Notes: a model not told the origin generated them from the letters alone. A DNA stretch of 64,000 bases from Arachis hypogaea (GCF_003086295.3 NC_092045.1:94502693-94566692); one strand, 5' to 3'. Counted from the stretch's first letter, positions 44,452-55,138 are shown. Numbers and translations: made by a program.

Positions 44452-45018
44452 CTAAGAAAAAATACTACGGAAAATAGTGAAGGATACAAAATTATCGGGT
44501 TGCCTCCCGACAAGCGCTTCTTTATCGTCACTAGCTTGACGGTCAGCTTCTCTAAGGAGGAGGATCATAGGGCTTAGCTCTTCACCCCTTACTTTGAACT
44601 TCTTTCCTGTGTCTCCATAATGCAGCTCAATATGTTCCAGAGAGAGGATTCTGATTACTGTATAAACCCATGCTAGATTGCTGGTCAACACCACCTTCAT
44701 TCCTGGGGAGAAACCTTCAGTGGGGATCATTTTGTTTCTCCATCCTCTGGGTACTTTCTTCTTTTTGGGAACCTCTTCCTTGGTAGATGATGCATTCCCA
44801 ACACCAAACTTAGGTTTGATGTCAGGAGGAATTTTATTGATTGTTACCAAGGGAGGTTTGAGTTGCAGATTCTGCTGTGTATCATCAGGCGGTTTTTGAA
44901 GGTTTGGATCAATAAGCTCAGCCTGCATGCACCTCTCTTCTTCACCTGTTGGATGTATATCTTTGAAGACATGAAAGACCAGTTGCTCATTATACACTCT
45001 AAGCACTAATTCACCCAC
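44452..45018 (-). CDS. Element C chimeric ORF (protease tail joined to integrase tail)
   Basis: 188 residues, open. The first about 20 residues (MGELVLRVYNEQLVFHVFK) correspond to the sequence after the ILGRPFLA block of the protease (compare LRVNEDEFKLNAVK in E). An acidic linker with KPPLVTINKIPPDIKPKFGVG and PKKKKVPRGWRNK follows. From about residue 95, GFSPGMKVVLTSN, YTVIRILSLEHIEL and the rest look like the integrase C-terminal region and pol end. The active site of neither enzyme is included. The start is 4 bp from the primer site on the DNA. The same junction type occurs in F, so it was inherited, not made in this copy. Confidence 0.65.
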   Translation of the reverse strand: MGELVLRVYNEQLVFHVFKDIHPTGEEERCMQAELIDPNLQKPPDDTQQNLQLKPPLVTINKIPPDIKPKFGVGNASSTKEEVPKKKKVPRGWRNKMIPTEGFSPGMKVVLTSNLAWVYTVIRILSLEHIELHYGDTGKKFKVRGEELSPMILLLREADRQASDDKEALVGRQPDNFVSFTIFRSIFS

Positions 45019-45021
45019 TTC

Positions 45022-45039
45022 TCCCCGGCAACGGCGCCA
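45022..45039 (-). other. Element C primer-binding site (tRNA-Asp)
   Basis: Minus-strand TGGCGCCGTTGCCGGGGA, complete match to the expected tRNA-Asp complement, 6 bp inside the LTR. Confidence 0.9.
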
Positions 45040-45045
45040 AAAACT

Positions 45046-46426
45046 TGGTGTGGTATTTTACAACCCACACTACTAACCGGCAAGTGCACCGGGTCGTACC
45101 AAGTAATACCTTACGTGAGTAAGGGTCGATCCCACGAGGATTGATGGATCAAGAAACAATAGCGTTTGATATGATTAGTTAGGTAAGCAGAAAAGAGTGT
45201 TTTGGTATTCAAAGAGCATTAAACACAGACAAATAAATAAGTTGGGAATAATATAATGAGAAGATAGTTAAGGTTTCAGAGTTATCTATTTTTCCGGATT
45301 AATTTTTATTACTAACTAATTTAATCATGCAAGATATAATTTCATGGCAAACTATATGTGACTAGGCCCTAATTCCTTAGACCTTCCTAGTCTCCTCTAA
45401 AATTCATTAACTGCCAATTCCTTGGTCAGTTAATTCCAATTAGAGGGTAAAAATCAATTTTTAGTTTATATGCCACGAAAATTCTAACTACCCAAAAATA
45501 AGGGGATTATATGTCACGTATTCCATTAAATCCAAATAATTAAAATTTAGGATAATATGTTTCCAAACTGTTGTTCAAGTAAAGAGCTTTTTCAAGTTTT
45601 ACAAGAACTCAATTAGAACATGGGTCATACTTCCGTTCCACCCATATTCATAAAATAAAGAGCGAAAACAATTATTGAAATATAAATCAAAGCATGCAAT
45701 AAATTAGAAAGATCAAACGAATTAATCCATTACAAATAGACAGAGCTCCTAACCTTAATAATGGAGGATTAGTTGCTCATGGTTCAGAGAAGAAAAATAA
45801 GAGTTCTGGTAACAATCTATATGTCCTTGTCTAAATGTACAGAGTTCCTATTTATAACTAATCCTAATTAATTGAAAAATCTAATATCTAAAATTAAGAT
45901 AATATCTTTTCCTAAAAGATAAGATTTGAATTTAAATTTGAATTAATTAACAGATCTTCAATTGATGGGTAGGGACCACTTGATTTGTCCATTCTGCAAC
46001 TTTTAATCTGTGTTTTTCTGGGCTGGAAAGTGGGTCAAAACAGCCCAAAATTCGTAACCAGCGTTTTCTGAATTATTGCAGATCGCGCATGTGACGCATT
46101 CGCATCGTCCATGCGTTCGCGTCATTTGTGCATATTCCAGTCCACGCGTTCGCATCAGGCATGTGATTGCGTCATTGCGATTTCTCCATTCCGCGCGGTC
46201 GCATGAGCCATGCGTCCGCGTCGGTCTTCGCTGGTCATCTCTTTGGTTTCTTCTTTTTCTCTACAGAAACTACATCAAATCCCTCCGAATGCTACCTAAA
46301 ATAAATAAAATTGCACAAAACTCAAAATAGCAACCATAGTGGCTAAAATATAATTAATTCTTAATTAAACTCAACAAATTAGATGCAAATTCACTAGGAA
46401 AAGATAGATAGGATGCTCACACATCA
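45046..46426 (-). repeat. Element C 5' LTR (complete)
   Basis: 1381 bp, plus-strand ends TGGTGTGG and CACATCA. TATAAATA on the minus strand at 45849-45856; hairpin block at 45072-45136; palindrome cluster at about 46078-46232. It shows a few percent difference from the left LTR by eye. Confidence 0.93.
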
Positions 46427-46431
46427 AGGTG

Positions 46432-46790
46432 GTACCTACAAAAGACTCCGATGCCTAAGTTAGCATATGTTTGAAACAAGTTTTTCGTAGATTGGATTCT
46501 GAAATATACATGAGGATCTCATTTTATTCATAGTAGGAGTAATAACCACCTTAAGAGTAGTTCCACCTTTGAGGGTGGATGGCCGTTCCTTTTTTCTAGG
46601 AAAGTCGTTGAGATTTCTATTCAAAATAAATGGGAGATATCTTAAGAGTTAATTGCTGATTCAGTCAAATAGGACTACTGTCGTCGTATCCGACCTCTAT
46701 GAGGTTAGGTAAAATAGAAGAATCCATCCTTTGGGTGGGCTTTTCTTCTTTTTGGGCCAAGCTTAATATTTTTGGGTCAGAGAATGAACA
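46432..46790 (-). repeat. Element B 5' LTR, right fragment
   Basis: Resumes the B LTR at GTACCTACAAAAGACTCCGA and ends AATGAACA; together with 35695-35828 it makes 493 bp. Followed by the CTTCT duplication. Confidence 0.9.
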
Positions 46791-47568
46791 CTTCTCTAAA
46801 CTTTATTCCATGTCTTAGAGCTCCCCATGTAAGTTTTTACAAACATGTAATATCATGACATATTCACATTATCAAAACCTCCACTTCTCTTAATCTTTAC
46901 TTGCCCCAAATTTAAAAAAAAAAATTCTTCAACTTTTTTCATTTAAAAACTCTTTGCTGCATGCTTAAGGATGTTGGATGCAAGCAATCTCAAAAGTAAG
47001 GTGGCATGAAATATGAATGAATCATGATTATTAACTAAGAACAAAAATAGATGCAAGATATAAGAAATAAAAGCTCAAGGATAAAGTTACTTCCCTCCTC
47101 CTCATCTTCTAAGCTATGTAGAGCATAGCCTCTAACACCAAACATAGAATGGTCAATTATCCTTAAGCAACAAAGAAAAACAATGGTGATGGAATTATGA
47201 ATAATTATGGTTATCTAGTTAAAGCAAATAAGTGATGTAAAAATTTATTCAAATAAACAAACAAAATTAAAAACAAACAAAATTAAAGACAAAATAAAAG
47301 GTACCAATGGTTGGGTTACTTTCCAACAAACGCTCTTTGACATCACTAACGGTTGGTCCTTGCTATGGTGGAGGTTGATCATAATACTCCAATGCCTCCC
47401 CTCTCACTGTGAATTTCCTCACATCGTCTTTTTATATGAGAGGATCTTATTTACTGTGTAAGGTCCATACCATTTGTTAGACTTGTCTGGTCATATCCAT
47501 TATGGGAAAGGAAATTGTATCACTTGTTGTCCAAGTGAGAAGTCACTTGTGGGGATCTTCTTGTTTCT
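46791..47568 (-). other. Element F pol end and spacer
   Basis: Continues F's 3' UTR match (CTTCTCTAAACTTTATTCC). At 47145-47165 a decayed hairpin/TTTGGTGTTA module precedes what would be the downstream ORF; no such ORF is recognisable. At about 47320-47345 the GGTTGGGTTACTTTCCAACAAACGCTC block is the counterpart of the pol-end sequence in C and E. 47400-47568 decodes, with stops, as an integrase C-terminal tail. Confidence 0.55.
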
Positions 47569-48319
47569 CTATCCCATGGGTACCTTCTTCTTGGGAACTT
47601 TTTTTTCTTTATGTGATAATGCATTCCTAACACCAAACTTAGGTTTGATGTCAAGGAGTTTTTTGTTGATTTCTACAAAGGGAGGCTTGGGTTGCAAATT
47701 CTTGTTAGCTCTATCAGGGGGTTCTTGGAGGCTTGGATCAATTGATTTAACCTTTATACAGTTCTCCTTCTTACTTGAATAGTGCATAGTTTTGAAAACA
47801 TGAAAAACTAAGTGCTCATCATGCACCCTCAACATTAATTCACCATTTTCAACATCAATTGAGGCTCTACCAATGGCTAAGAAAGGTCTCCCTAGAATGA
47901 TGGAGGCATTCTCATCTTCCTCCATGTCAAGAATAACAAAATCTGTTGGAAGAAAAAATGTTTTCAACTTAATCAAGACATTCTCAATTACCTCATGTGC
48001 ATGCTTTATTGACTTATCTGCCATTTATAGAGTTATTTTTATGGACTTTATCTCTTAAATTTGTAGTTTCTTCATCACAGACAATGACATTAGATTGATA
48101 CTTGCTCTCAAGTCACATGAGTCTTTTTCAAAGAGTGTGTTTCATTGGTACATAGAATTTGAAAGCTCCCTAGATCTTGCATCTTTCTTGGAAAATTTCT
48201 TTGAATAATTGCACTACACTCCTTGGTCATTACCATGGTTTCATCCCCTTTTAAAGTCCTCTTCTTGGATAGCAAGTACTTCATGAATTTACCATAAAGA
48301 GGCATTTGTTCTAAAGCTT
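47569..48319 (-). pseudogene. pol: Element F gag-end/protease fragment joined to integrase tail
   Basis: 48108-48319 carries ALEQMPLYGKFMKYLLSKKR and TKECSAIIQ of the gag-protease linker. After a frameshift the frame 47569-48024 carries DFVILDMEEDENASIILGRPFLAIG, then LMLRVHDEHLVFHVFK, the KPKFGVRNA linker and KVPKKKVPMG. This leads into an integrase tail below 47568. The protease region that should hold the active-site Asp (about 48030-48110) is degenerate. The join matches element C's chimeric ORF. Confidence 0.7.
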
Positions 48320-49912
48320 TGATGAGTCCATACTTGATGGTAAATTCTGGCTTAAATTGGATGGATTTCATCACATAAACTCACACTTAATCACCAAAAT
48401 AGCATACTTTTGTGTTTTATCCCAAAATTGAACCTAAATGTGAAAACATGCGTTTTTGTACTTAAATTGAGCAATTTAATCCCACTTTTATTCCATTCGA
48501 TGCCGTGATATGTTTGTTGAGTGATTTCAGGTCCTAGAGGCAAGAATAGATTGGTAGAAGTGGAAGAAAGCATGCAAAAAGGGAGAAAATATGAAGAAAA
48601 CAAAGGAGAAAAGCATTTCAGAGTGTGCCCACGCACACTTTCTGTACCTACGCACAAGGGTCAAAATCAGCACCTGTGCCCACACACAACTCTGTGCCTA
48701 CGCACAAGTACAGAAATCAGCAAGTGTGCGTACGCACAATACTCCGTGCGTACGCACAAGTCCCTGCACGTGACTTCATTAAAAAGTCACTTGGCTCGCG
48801 AATTTGGGGCTTTCTTGGCCCAATTTTTGGATTTGCTAAAGCCAAATTGAGTGCTATATAAATGGGTGAACATCACATATCAAGAGAGCTCACTTGGAGG
48901 ATAGAAAAACATATTAGGAGTACGAGTAGTGTAGATTAGGAAATTCTCTCTTAAGATTTTATTTAGGGTTTTACAAATTTTTATTGTAGTATTTTATAGC
49001 AAGCTTTGATTTTGAATTTTGCTCATCTTTTGTAAGTACTCTTTAATTTTTCTTTAATTACAATACTCTTGCCTTATTTTCTTCTAGTTCAAGTTACTTG
49101 TTCATACATGCAATTTTGATTTCTTGAGCTTTTTTATTGATGCATTTAATGTTTTATGCTTTATATACGCTTGTTTGAGTTTCTATTGTTGCTTTTGTTC
49201 ATAGTTTGCTTATAGTTTTCTCTATCTTTTGTAATTGTACATGTTTTGGTTTTATGCCCACAAGGTGTTTGTGAAAATGCCAATTATGGATCTTGAGTAG
49301 ATTTTCACACCTTGGTTAGGGAAATGAGTTCCTAGGATACTAGAGTCATGATGTCCGACATTTAGTGGTAATTCTTAGGTAGTTAGTTGACTCTTGTATC
49401 CATTGACGCTAGCTTTTTACCAATTAATTTGGTAAGTTAGCTAGGACTTATGGATTAAGGTCAATTATGCTTGCTTGACTTCTCCTCGATGTTAGGGGTT
49501 GACTAGGCGAGATTGACTCATCATAATTATCATAGTTGTGGTTATGATGATGATAGGATTCCTTAATTCTCATTCCCAAGTCAAGGCTCTTTTATGCATT
49601 TTCACTAGTTTTGACCTTATCTTCCTTTTTATTGCATTAATTCCAATTTTGATCTCTTCTTAGTTCTTTTATTTCTTAGTTCTTTTAATCTTTTGTGCCT
49701 TGATTTCAAAACCCCTTTTTCCCACAACCGAAAGTGTGACATTTTAATTGCATTTCTAGCGAAAACGACCCGAAGTTTAATTACTCTTGGTTATAATTTA
49801 ATTTGAAAATCAAACTTTAATCGAGAGGATAGATTGTCAGTTTGGACTATACTATCAATGAAGTGATTCTTATTTTGAGAAATTCCGAATCGACATAATC
49901 CTCTCTCTATCA
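48320..49912 (+). repeat. Solo LTR G1
   Basis: 1593 bp, TGATGAGTCC to CTCTATCA, with no internal region. Flanks AGCTT (48315-48319) and AGATT (49913-49917) form a one-mismatch 5-bp duplication. It interrupts the F gag-protease linker. Contains TATATAAA (48855-48862) and a cluster of GTGCGTACGCAC palindromes (exact at 48726-48737 and 48746-48757, variants from about 48628). Same family as G2. Confidence 0.85.
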
Positions 49913-50242
49913 AGATTCTATGAATGAAATGTTGATGTGGAATTTTTTGAACACCTCCAAAAACTTGGAGTATTGCTTCTCTTGGTTCTCCCCCTTGAAC
50001 CTTTGAGAAAATAGGAGTCTTGGTTATTAAGGAGCCATTGTTTCCTTTTTCTTTGGAGCTTCAATTGTTGGTGGATGAATAGTACCCTCTTTTTTTTATT
50101 TTCTTTTTCCATGTGGGCTTCCTTTGGTACCCTTGTTTGGTCTTTATTCTTTTTTCTAATCACTTTTCCACTCCTCAAGATAATGGCATTGCATTCTTCT
50201 CTTGGATTAAGAATTGTGTCACTTGAAAAAATGTTGGATGAT
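49913..50242 (-). pseudogene. gag: Element F gag C-terminal fragment
   Basis: 330 bp of F between the two solo LTRs. On the minus strand it decodes as a basic region with NAIILRSGKVI, which is the QLRSGK-type motif also found in E gag, and a Lys-rich stretch. After a frameshift the linker KFLEVFKKFHINISF runs up to the G1 insertion point. No functional product. Confidence 0.65.
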
Positions 50243-51846
50243 TGATTATTAGAATTTGCACCGGTTTGGAATTTTTTTCCACTCAAAATAATAACTTCCG
50301 TTGCAAGTATAGACCAAACCGGCAACCAACTCTCAACATCAAAGTTTAGATTTTCTAATTCAAATTATAACCGAGAGTAATAAAACCTTGGGTCGTCTTC
50401 CCTAGGAACTAATGCCAAAAAGCGCACAATTTTGATTGTGGAAAGTAAGGGGGTTTTCAATGATTGAAATAAACAAATAAAGAGATAAAAGAACGAGATA
50501 AAATTGCAATTAATAAACTAATAAAAGAACAAAAGAACTATGTATGTAATATAAGCAAGTAAGACTATAAAATGATGGAAAGGACGGTTCAAAACATAAA
50601 TGAAACCTTGACTTGGGATGAGTTATGGAAACCCTTCCTTGCCATAACCACAACTATGATAATTATGATGGATTAATCTCACTAAGTCAACCCTTAACAT
50701 CGAAGGATAAATCAAGTGAGCATAATTGTTATTAATTCACAAATCCTAGTTAACTTACCAAATTAATTGGTAAAAAGCTAGCGTTAGTGAAAATAATAAC
50801 AACTAACAACCCAAGAATTATCATTAAATGTTGGACATTATGGCTCTAGTAACCCATAAACTCATTTTCCCCAAGCTAAGAGGTGAAAATTACCCCATAA
50901 TCAAAATTGACATTTCATCAAACACATGGAGGTCATAATCATAAAACATAGCAAAATTGGTAAATTAATGAAAGCTATGAACCACGAAAGAACAAAATCA
51001 ACATAAGCAACTCAAACAAACATAAAATAAGCATCAAACATCAAATTCATTAACAAGAACTCAAAATTGCAAACTATGCATATATTGATAAAAGAAGGTA
51101 AAAATAGAAGTAAGTGTAGAACAAGTGTGGTAATTAAAAGAGAAATTAAAGGAATACTTATAATGCAATGGCTATAATTCCAAATCAAAACTTGAAGTAT
51201 AAAATGCTATAAACCCTAATTAAAACTAAGAGAGAATTTTCTATACTACTCTACTCCTACTCCTACTATGTGTTTTCCTATTCTAAGATGGCTCTCTTGT
51301 TATGTGTTGACATGCCCTTAACATAGCCTCTCAAACCAGCCTTCAATACTTCAGAAATGGGCCTAGACACCCCCAAAACCGCGCAGCACGTGACTTTTTA
51401 ATGGAGGCATGCACTGGTACCTGTGCGTACGCACAGATGTGTGCGTACGCACAGATGTGTGCGTACGCACAGATGTGTGCATACGCACACTTCGCCGTAA
51501 TTACACTTGTGCGTACGCACAGAGGTTTGTGCGCACGCACGCATGGCTATGTGCTTTCTCTTTGTTTTCTTCATGTTTTCTCCCTTTGTACATGCTTCCT
51601 TTCACTTTTGGCCATCCATTCTTGCCTTCTATGATCTGAAATCACTCACGAAATATATCCCGGCATCGAATGGCATAAAAGTGGAATTAAATTGCTCAAT
51701 TAAAGCACAAAAACGCATGTTTTCACATTTAGGTTCAAATTAGGGAGACAACACAAAAGTATGCTATTTTGGTGCTTAAGTGTGAGTTTATGTGATGGAA
51801 TCCATCTAAATCAAGCCAAAATATATCAGAAAATAAGGACTCATCA
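50243..51846 (-). repeat. Solo LTR G2, opposite to G1
   Basis: 1604 bp on the minus strand from TGATGAGTCC (at 51846) to AATCA. Flanks ATGAT (50238-50242) and ATGAC (51847-51851) form a one-mismatch duplication. It aligns with G1 in reverse orientation over nearly all its length. Contains GTGCGTACGCAC units at 51423, 51441 and 51459, an 18-bp period, with further units at 51477 (one mismatch) and 51509. Confidence 0.85.
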
Positions 51847-53225
51847 ATGACCTCTCTGTGAGTTTCTTGGCAATTTGTCCCACTTTCACTTCCAATTTTC
51901 TAATGGATGCACCATGATTTTGAAAGTTAGTTCTTGTCTCATCCATGAAACTTTGCATTTGTTGCATGAAAGTAGAGGTAGATTGAGCTATTGTGGTAGT
52001 GGCTTGGAATAGTTTTTCAATGGTGGTTTTAAAGAAAGAAAATTTAGTTTCAAGAAAAGAGAATTTGGTTTCTAGTGAAGAAATTCTTTGGTGAATTTGT
52101 GGTTATATAGGTTGAGATTGTTGTTGGTGAGGTAGAATGAATTTGTATGGCTCTTGATTGTCCCAACTAAAAATGGGGTGGTTTTTCCATCCGGGATTAT
52201 AATTTTTTGAGAAGGGGTCATTGAGTGATGGCTTTTGAAAATTTCCCATGTAATTCACTTGCTCCTTCTTGAACAACCCACATTCTTCATCCTTGTGAGC
52301 TCCTCCACACAAGTTACAACTAACTTGTGTAGCTACTAATAAGACTTGCATGTGTCCCAATTGCTATGTGAGTGAGGAAATTTATTGAAACATTATTTTA
52401 TTTTGTGACAAAATAGTGTCCAAGGTGTCAAGTTCCATTACATCTCTCTTCATGGCTCTTTCAGAGGAATACAAATATTGATTGTTAGCCATAATCTCAA
52501 TCAATTCCAAGGCTTCTTCAGTGGTCTTCATATGCATGGATCCTCCAGCTAAGGAATCTAATAAAATTCTGGAAGTGGGAGTGAGTCCATCATAAAAAAT
52601 TTGGAGTTGCACCTAATTAGTAAACATATCTTGGGGACACTTTCTCAACAATTTTTTGTACCTTTTTCAAGCTTTATAGAGAGATCCTCCATCTTTCTAA
52701 GTGAAAGTTTAGATATCATGTCTCAACTTTGTCAACCTCTGTGGTGAAAAAAATTTAGTTAAGAACTTATTGATCAAATCATCCTATGTTGCAATGCTCT
52801 CCTTTGGTTGAGTTTCAAGCCACTGCTTGACTCGATCAGAAAATGGGAACAACATCAAGCAATATGCTTCAACAGAGACACCATTGAATTTGACTGTGTC
52901 ACATATTTGTAGAAAGTTAGAGATGAATAAATTGGAATCTTCTTAAGGGCTCCCACTAAATTGGAAATTTTTTTGCACCAAAGTGATGAGTTGAAGCTTC
53001 AACTCAAAATTGTTTGGCTCCACAATGGGCCTCACTATACTATTCCCACAACTATTACTTGTGAGGGTAAGTCTCCAAAAGTCCTCCTTGCATTGGTATT
53101 GTTGTTTGTCATGCTTTCTTGCTCAAACTCCTCTTGAATTTTCTCCTCTTGAATTTTTTATTACTTCCTCAATTTCTGGATCAAACAAGAAAGGTTACTT
53201 ATTGTTCCCCTGCATGCAAAAGTAA
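51847..53225 (-). pseudogene. gag: Element F gag
   Basis: 52382-52612 has the gag block FYDGLTPTSRILLDSLAGGS followed by EEALELIEIMANN; 52103-52360 has CNLCGGAHKDEEC, a zinc-knuckle-like site. Toward the start (to about 53215, MQGNNK) the entry block NNFELKLQLITLVQ and LFPFSDR-, SPQRLTKLR-like segments are visible with several stops and frameshifts. Layout matches the first part of E gag. It ends at the G2 insertion. Confidence 0.75.
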
Positions 53226-53352
53226 AGAAAAATAAAAAGAACAAATGGAACTCCCAATGTCACATTGAAGAAAATTTCACTAAGTAGCAAAAGAAAATAA
53301 AAAGGTATCATTTAGAAAATCAATTAATGTGGTAGTTGTCAATCTCTATTAA

Positions 53353-53370
53353 TTCCTGGGAACGGCGTCA
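53353..53370 (-). other. Element F primer-binding site, decayed
   Basis: Minus-strand TGACGCCGTTCCCAGGAA, with four mismatches to the tRNA-Asp-type site, 6 bp inside the LTR as in C, D and E. Confidence 0.7.
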
Positions 53371-53376
53371 AAAACT

Positions 53377-55138
53377 TGATGCGGAATTTTACAACTCCAC
53401 AAATCGATAAGTGCACTGAATCATATCAAGTAATATCACGGTGAATGAGTTATCATTCCCACGAGTATTAATGGATTAAGCAACAATGATTAATTGACTA
53501 TTCTAATTAGACAAATCAAGAAACAGAGGAATGAATGGGGAATTAAAGCAAACGTGTAAACAAAGGACAATAAAAGTAGCAAACAATGAATGTGAAGACA
53601 ATGATAGTGAGAATGTTAAGATTTCAAAGATGCTCACTCTCTAGGAAAACAATCCTTGTGTTCATTTATTTGAAGGAATGCACAAATCAATCACGACAAA
53701 TCATAAATAATCAAATTCTAATTCCTTGGCAATTCAATTTCTCTTCAACCTAATTAATCACTAATTCCTTAGTCAATTATTTAAGAAAAGAGGTTAAGCA
53801 CAAAATCGATTTAATTGCAAATAAGATTCAAGAATAGTCCTTAGGTTGAATTTTTTATATCACTTATCCAAGTTAGTCCTAAACAATTGAAACTTACAAA
53901 GTGTCGCATATTCTTTGAAATAATTTTCTTAGTTAAATAAAAAAGTAGTGAGAAAGAGTTTTCAAACTAATTCCAATATTACTTTTTCCAAAACAATATT
54001 TAAAATCCAAAATAGACTTAGAATATTTTTCAACAATTCTAAATCTTTAGTGATTAAGAACGAAAACTCAATCATGAAATATATCAAAGCATAAACCTCA
54101 AATAAAGTAAAACACTAAGATTAACAATATATAAAAAGATGAATAGAGCTCCTAACCTTAACAAAGGAGATTAATTGCTTATGATGGAATAGAAAACCTA
54201 AAATTCAAAACGGCTACTGGAAGAGAGAAGCCACGGACTATCTCTCTCCCTTTAAATACTAACCCCAAACCTAATTAATTTAGAATTCAAACCAAATCAA
54301 ATTAAAACAATCAAATCTAACTAATTAATGATCCTTCAATAATTATCAATCAATGCTCCAAATCATAGGCTTTGTGCTTAAGCTTTAATCAATAATTCAA
54401 TTGCTTCAAAGGATTGGAGATTAGTGAGAGATTTGACAAGAGATCACCAGTCTCTGGGAGTAGTCCAAGACCACATGTAAAGCGCACGGAAGGCATGTAA
54501 AGTGCAAGTCCATCAAGGGGGAATTGGAGGCCTCTGTTTGCACATGTAAAGTGCACAAGATCATATGTAACGCGCACAAGTCTATATGTAAGGCGCATGG
54601 AGGGCATGTAAGGCGCACAGGGCTGCATGTAAGGTGCATGAGGCTATGTGAGGCACATGGACTGAGAGTAGCCCCTGGAGGTGAGAATTAGCCATACGTA
54701 AAGTGCAGTATGTAAAGTGCATGGGTGTGTATGTAAGGCGCATAGGAAGAGTGCAACCTCTAGAGGTGAGAAAGAACCAGAAGTAAGGCGCACCAAGCTA
54801 TATGTAAAGCGCAAGGATTGATAATGTCCATTGAGAGTGTGCTTGGGTACTTGGGAGCTCTCCATAGTGAACAGAAACTTATTTGTTTAACTAAGAAACT
54901 CATCTGTTTAGCTTATCCTATTCTTGTCTTGCTTGATTCTATTGCTTGATTCTATTGCTTTCTCCTCTTCTTTCTTGTTCTTTGCTTGATTTTTTTCAAG
55001 ATCTCCTGTAACAAAAGAAATTTACACACTCAAAGTAATATGCACTAAACGATGATTTGATTGCTTAAAATTAACAAGAATTATTAGTTTATGGATTGAA
55101 ATTAAGAAGGAAAAACTACTAAAAATGCAGATACATCA
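53377..55138 (-). repeat. Element F 5' LTR
   Basis: About 1.76 kb, plus-strand ends TGATGCGGAATTTTACAAC and ATACATCA. The start is related to the C LTR (GGTATTTTACAACCCACAC). A diverged form of the conserved hairpin block is at about 53405-53470. It contains a cluster of ATGTAARGYGCAC repeats (54470-54815). Part of it (53688-53930) recurs at 3246-3494. Confidence 0.8.
54470..54815 (-). repeat. ATGTAARGYGCAC repeat cluster in F LTR
   Basis: About thirteen copies of a 13-bp unit (ATGTAAAGCGCAC, ATGTAAGGCGCAC, ATGTAAAGTGCAC) at irregular spacing, often about 20 bp. The position within the LTR, upstream of the transcription start in element orientation, is comparable to the palindrome clusters in the C and E LTRs, but the sequence is different and not a full palindrome. 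Confidence 0.8.

Larger units (their letters stand above)
35829..46426 (-). mobile_element. Element C: non-autonomous LTR retrotransposon, split by D
   Basis: LTRs are 35829-36885 plus 42206-42533 (left, 3') and 45046-46426 (right, 5'). Duplication AGGTG lies at 35824-35828 and 46427-46431. The internal part is only 2.5 kb (42534-45045): perfect tRNA-Asp primer site, a protease-tail/integrase-tail chimeric ORF, a palindrome cluster, a tiny remnant of the downstream ORF, and a 3' UTR with hairpin and polypurine-like tract. RT, RNase H and the integrase core are missing, so it must have used another element's enzymes. Confidence 0.9.
26612..46790 (-). mobile_element. Element B: degenerate Tat-like Ty3/gypsy, split by C
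   Basis: Relative of A with the same layout. LTRs are 26612-27103 and 35695-35828 plus 46432-46790, with exact duplication CTTCT (26607-26611 and 46791-46795). Without nested C it is about 9.6 kb. Every coding domain found in A can be recognised but is broken into short frames, and the RT catalytic motif is altered. LTR divergence is visibly larger than in A, so B is the older of the two. Confidence 0.92.

Noticed and set aside
48521..48861. Three overlapping plus-strand frames in G1, and counterparts in G2 (51343-51743)
   Set aside because: Created by reading the GTGCGTACGCAC cluster in different frames (CAYAQ, VRT peptides); the LTR is otherwise non-coding.
51423..51545. CRISPR-like short periodic repeats
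   Set aside because: 18-bp steps with 6-bp spacers, inside a plant LTR; no unique spacers and no cas genes.
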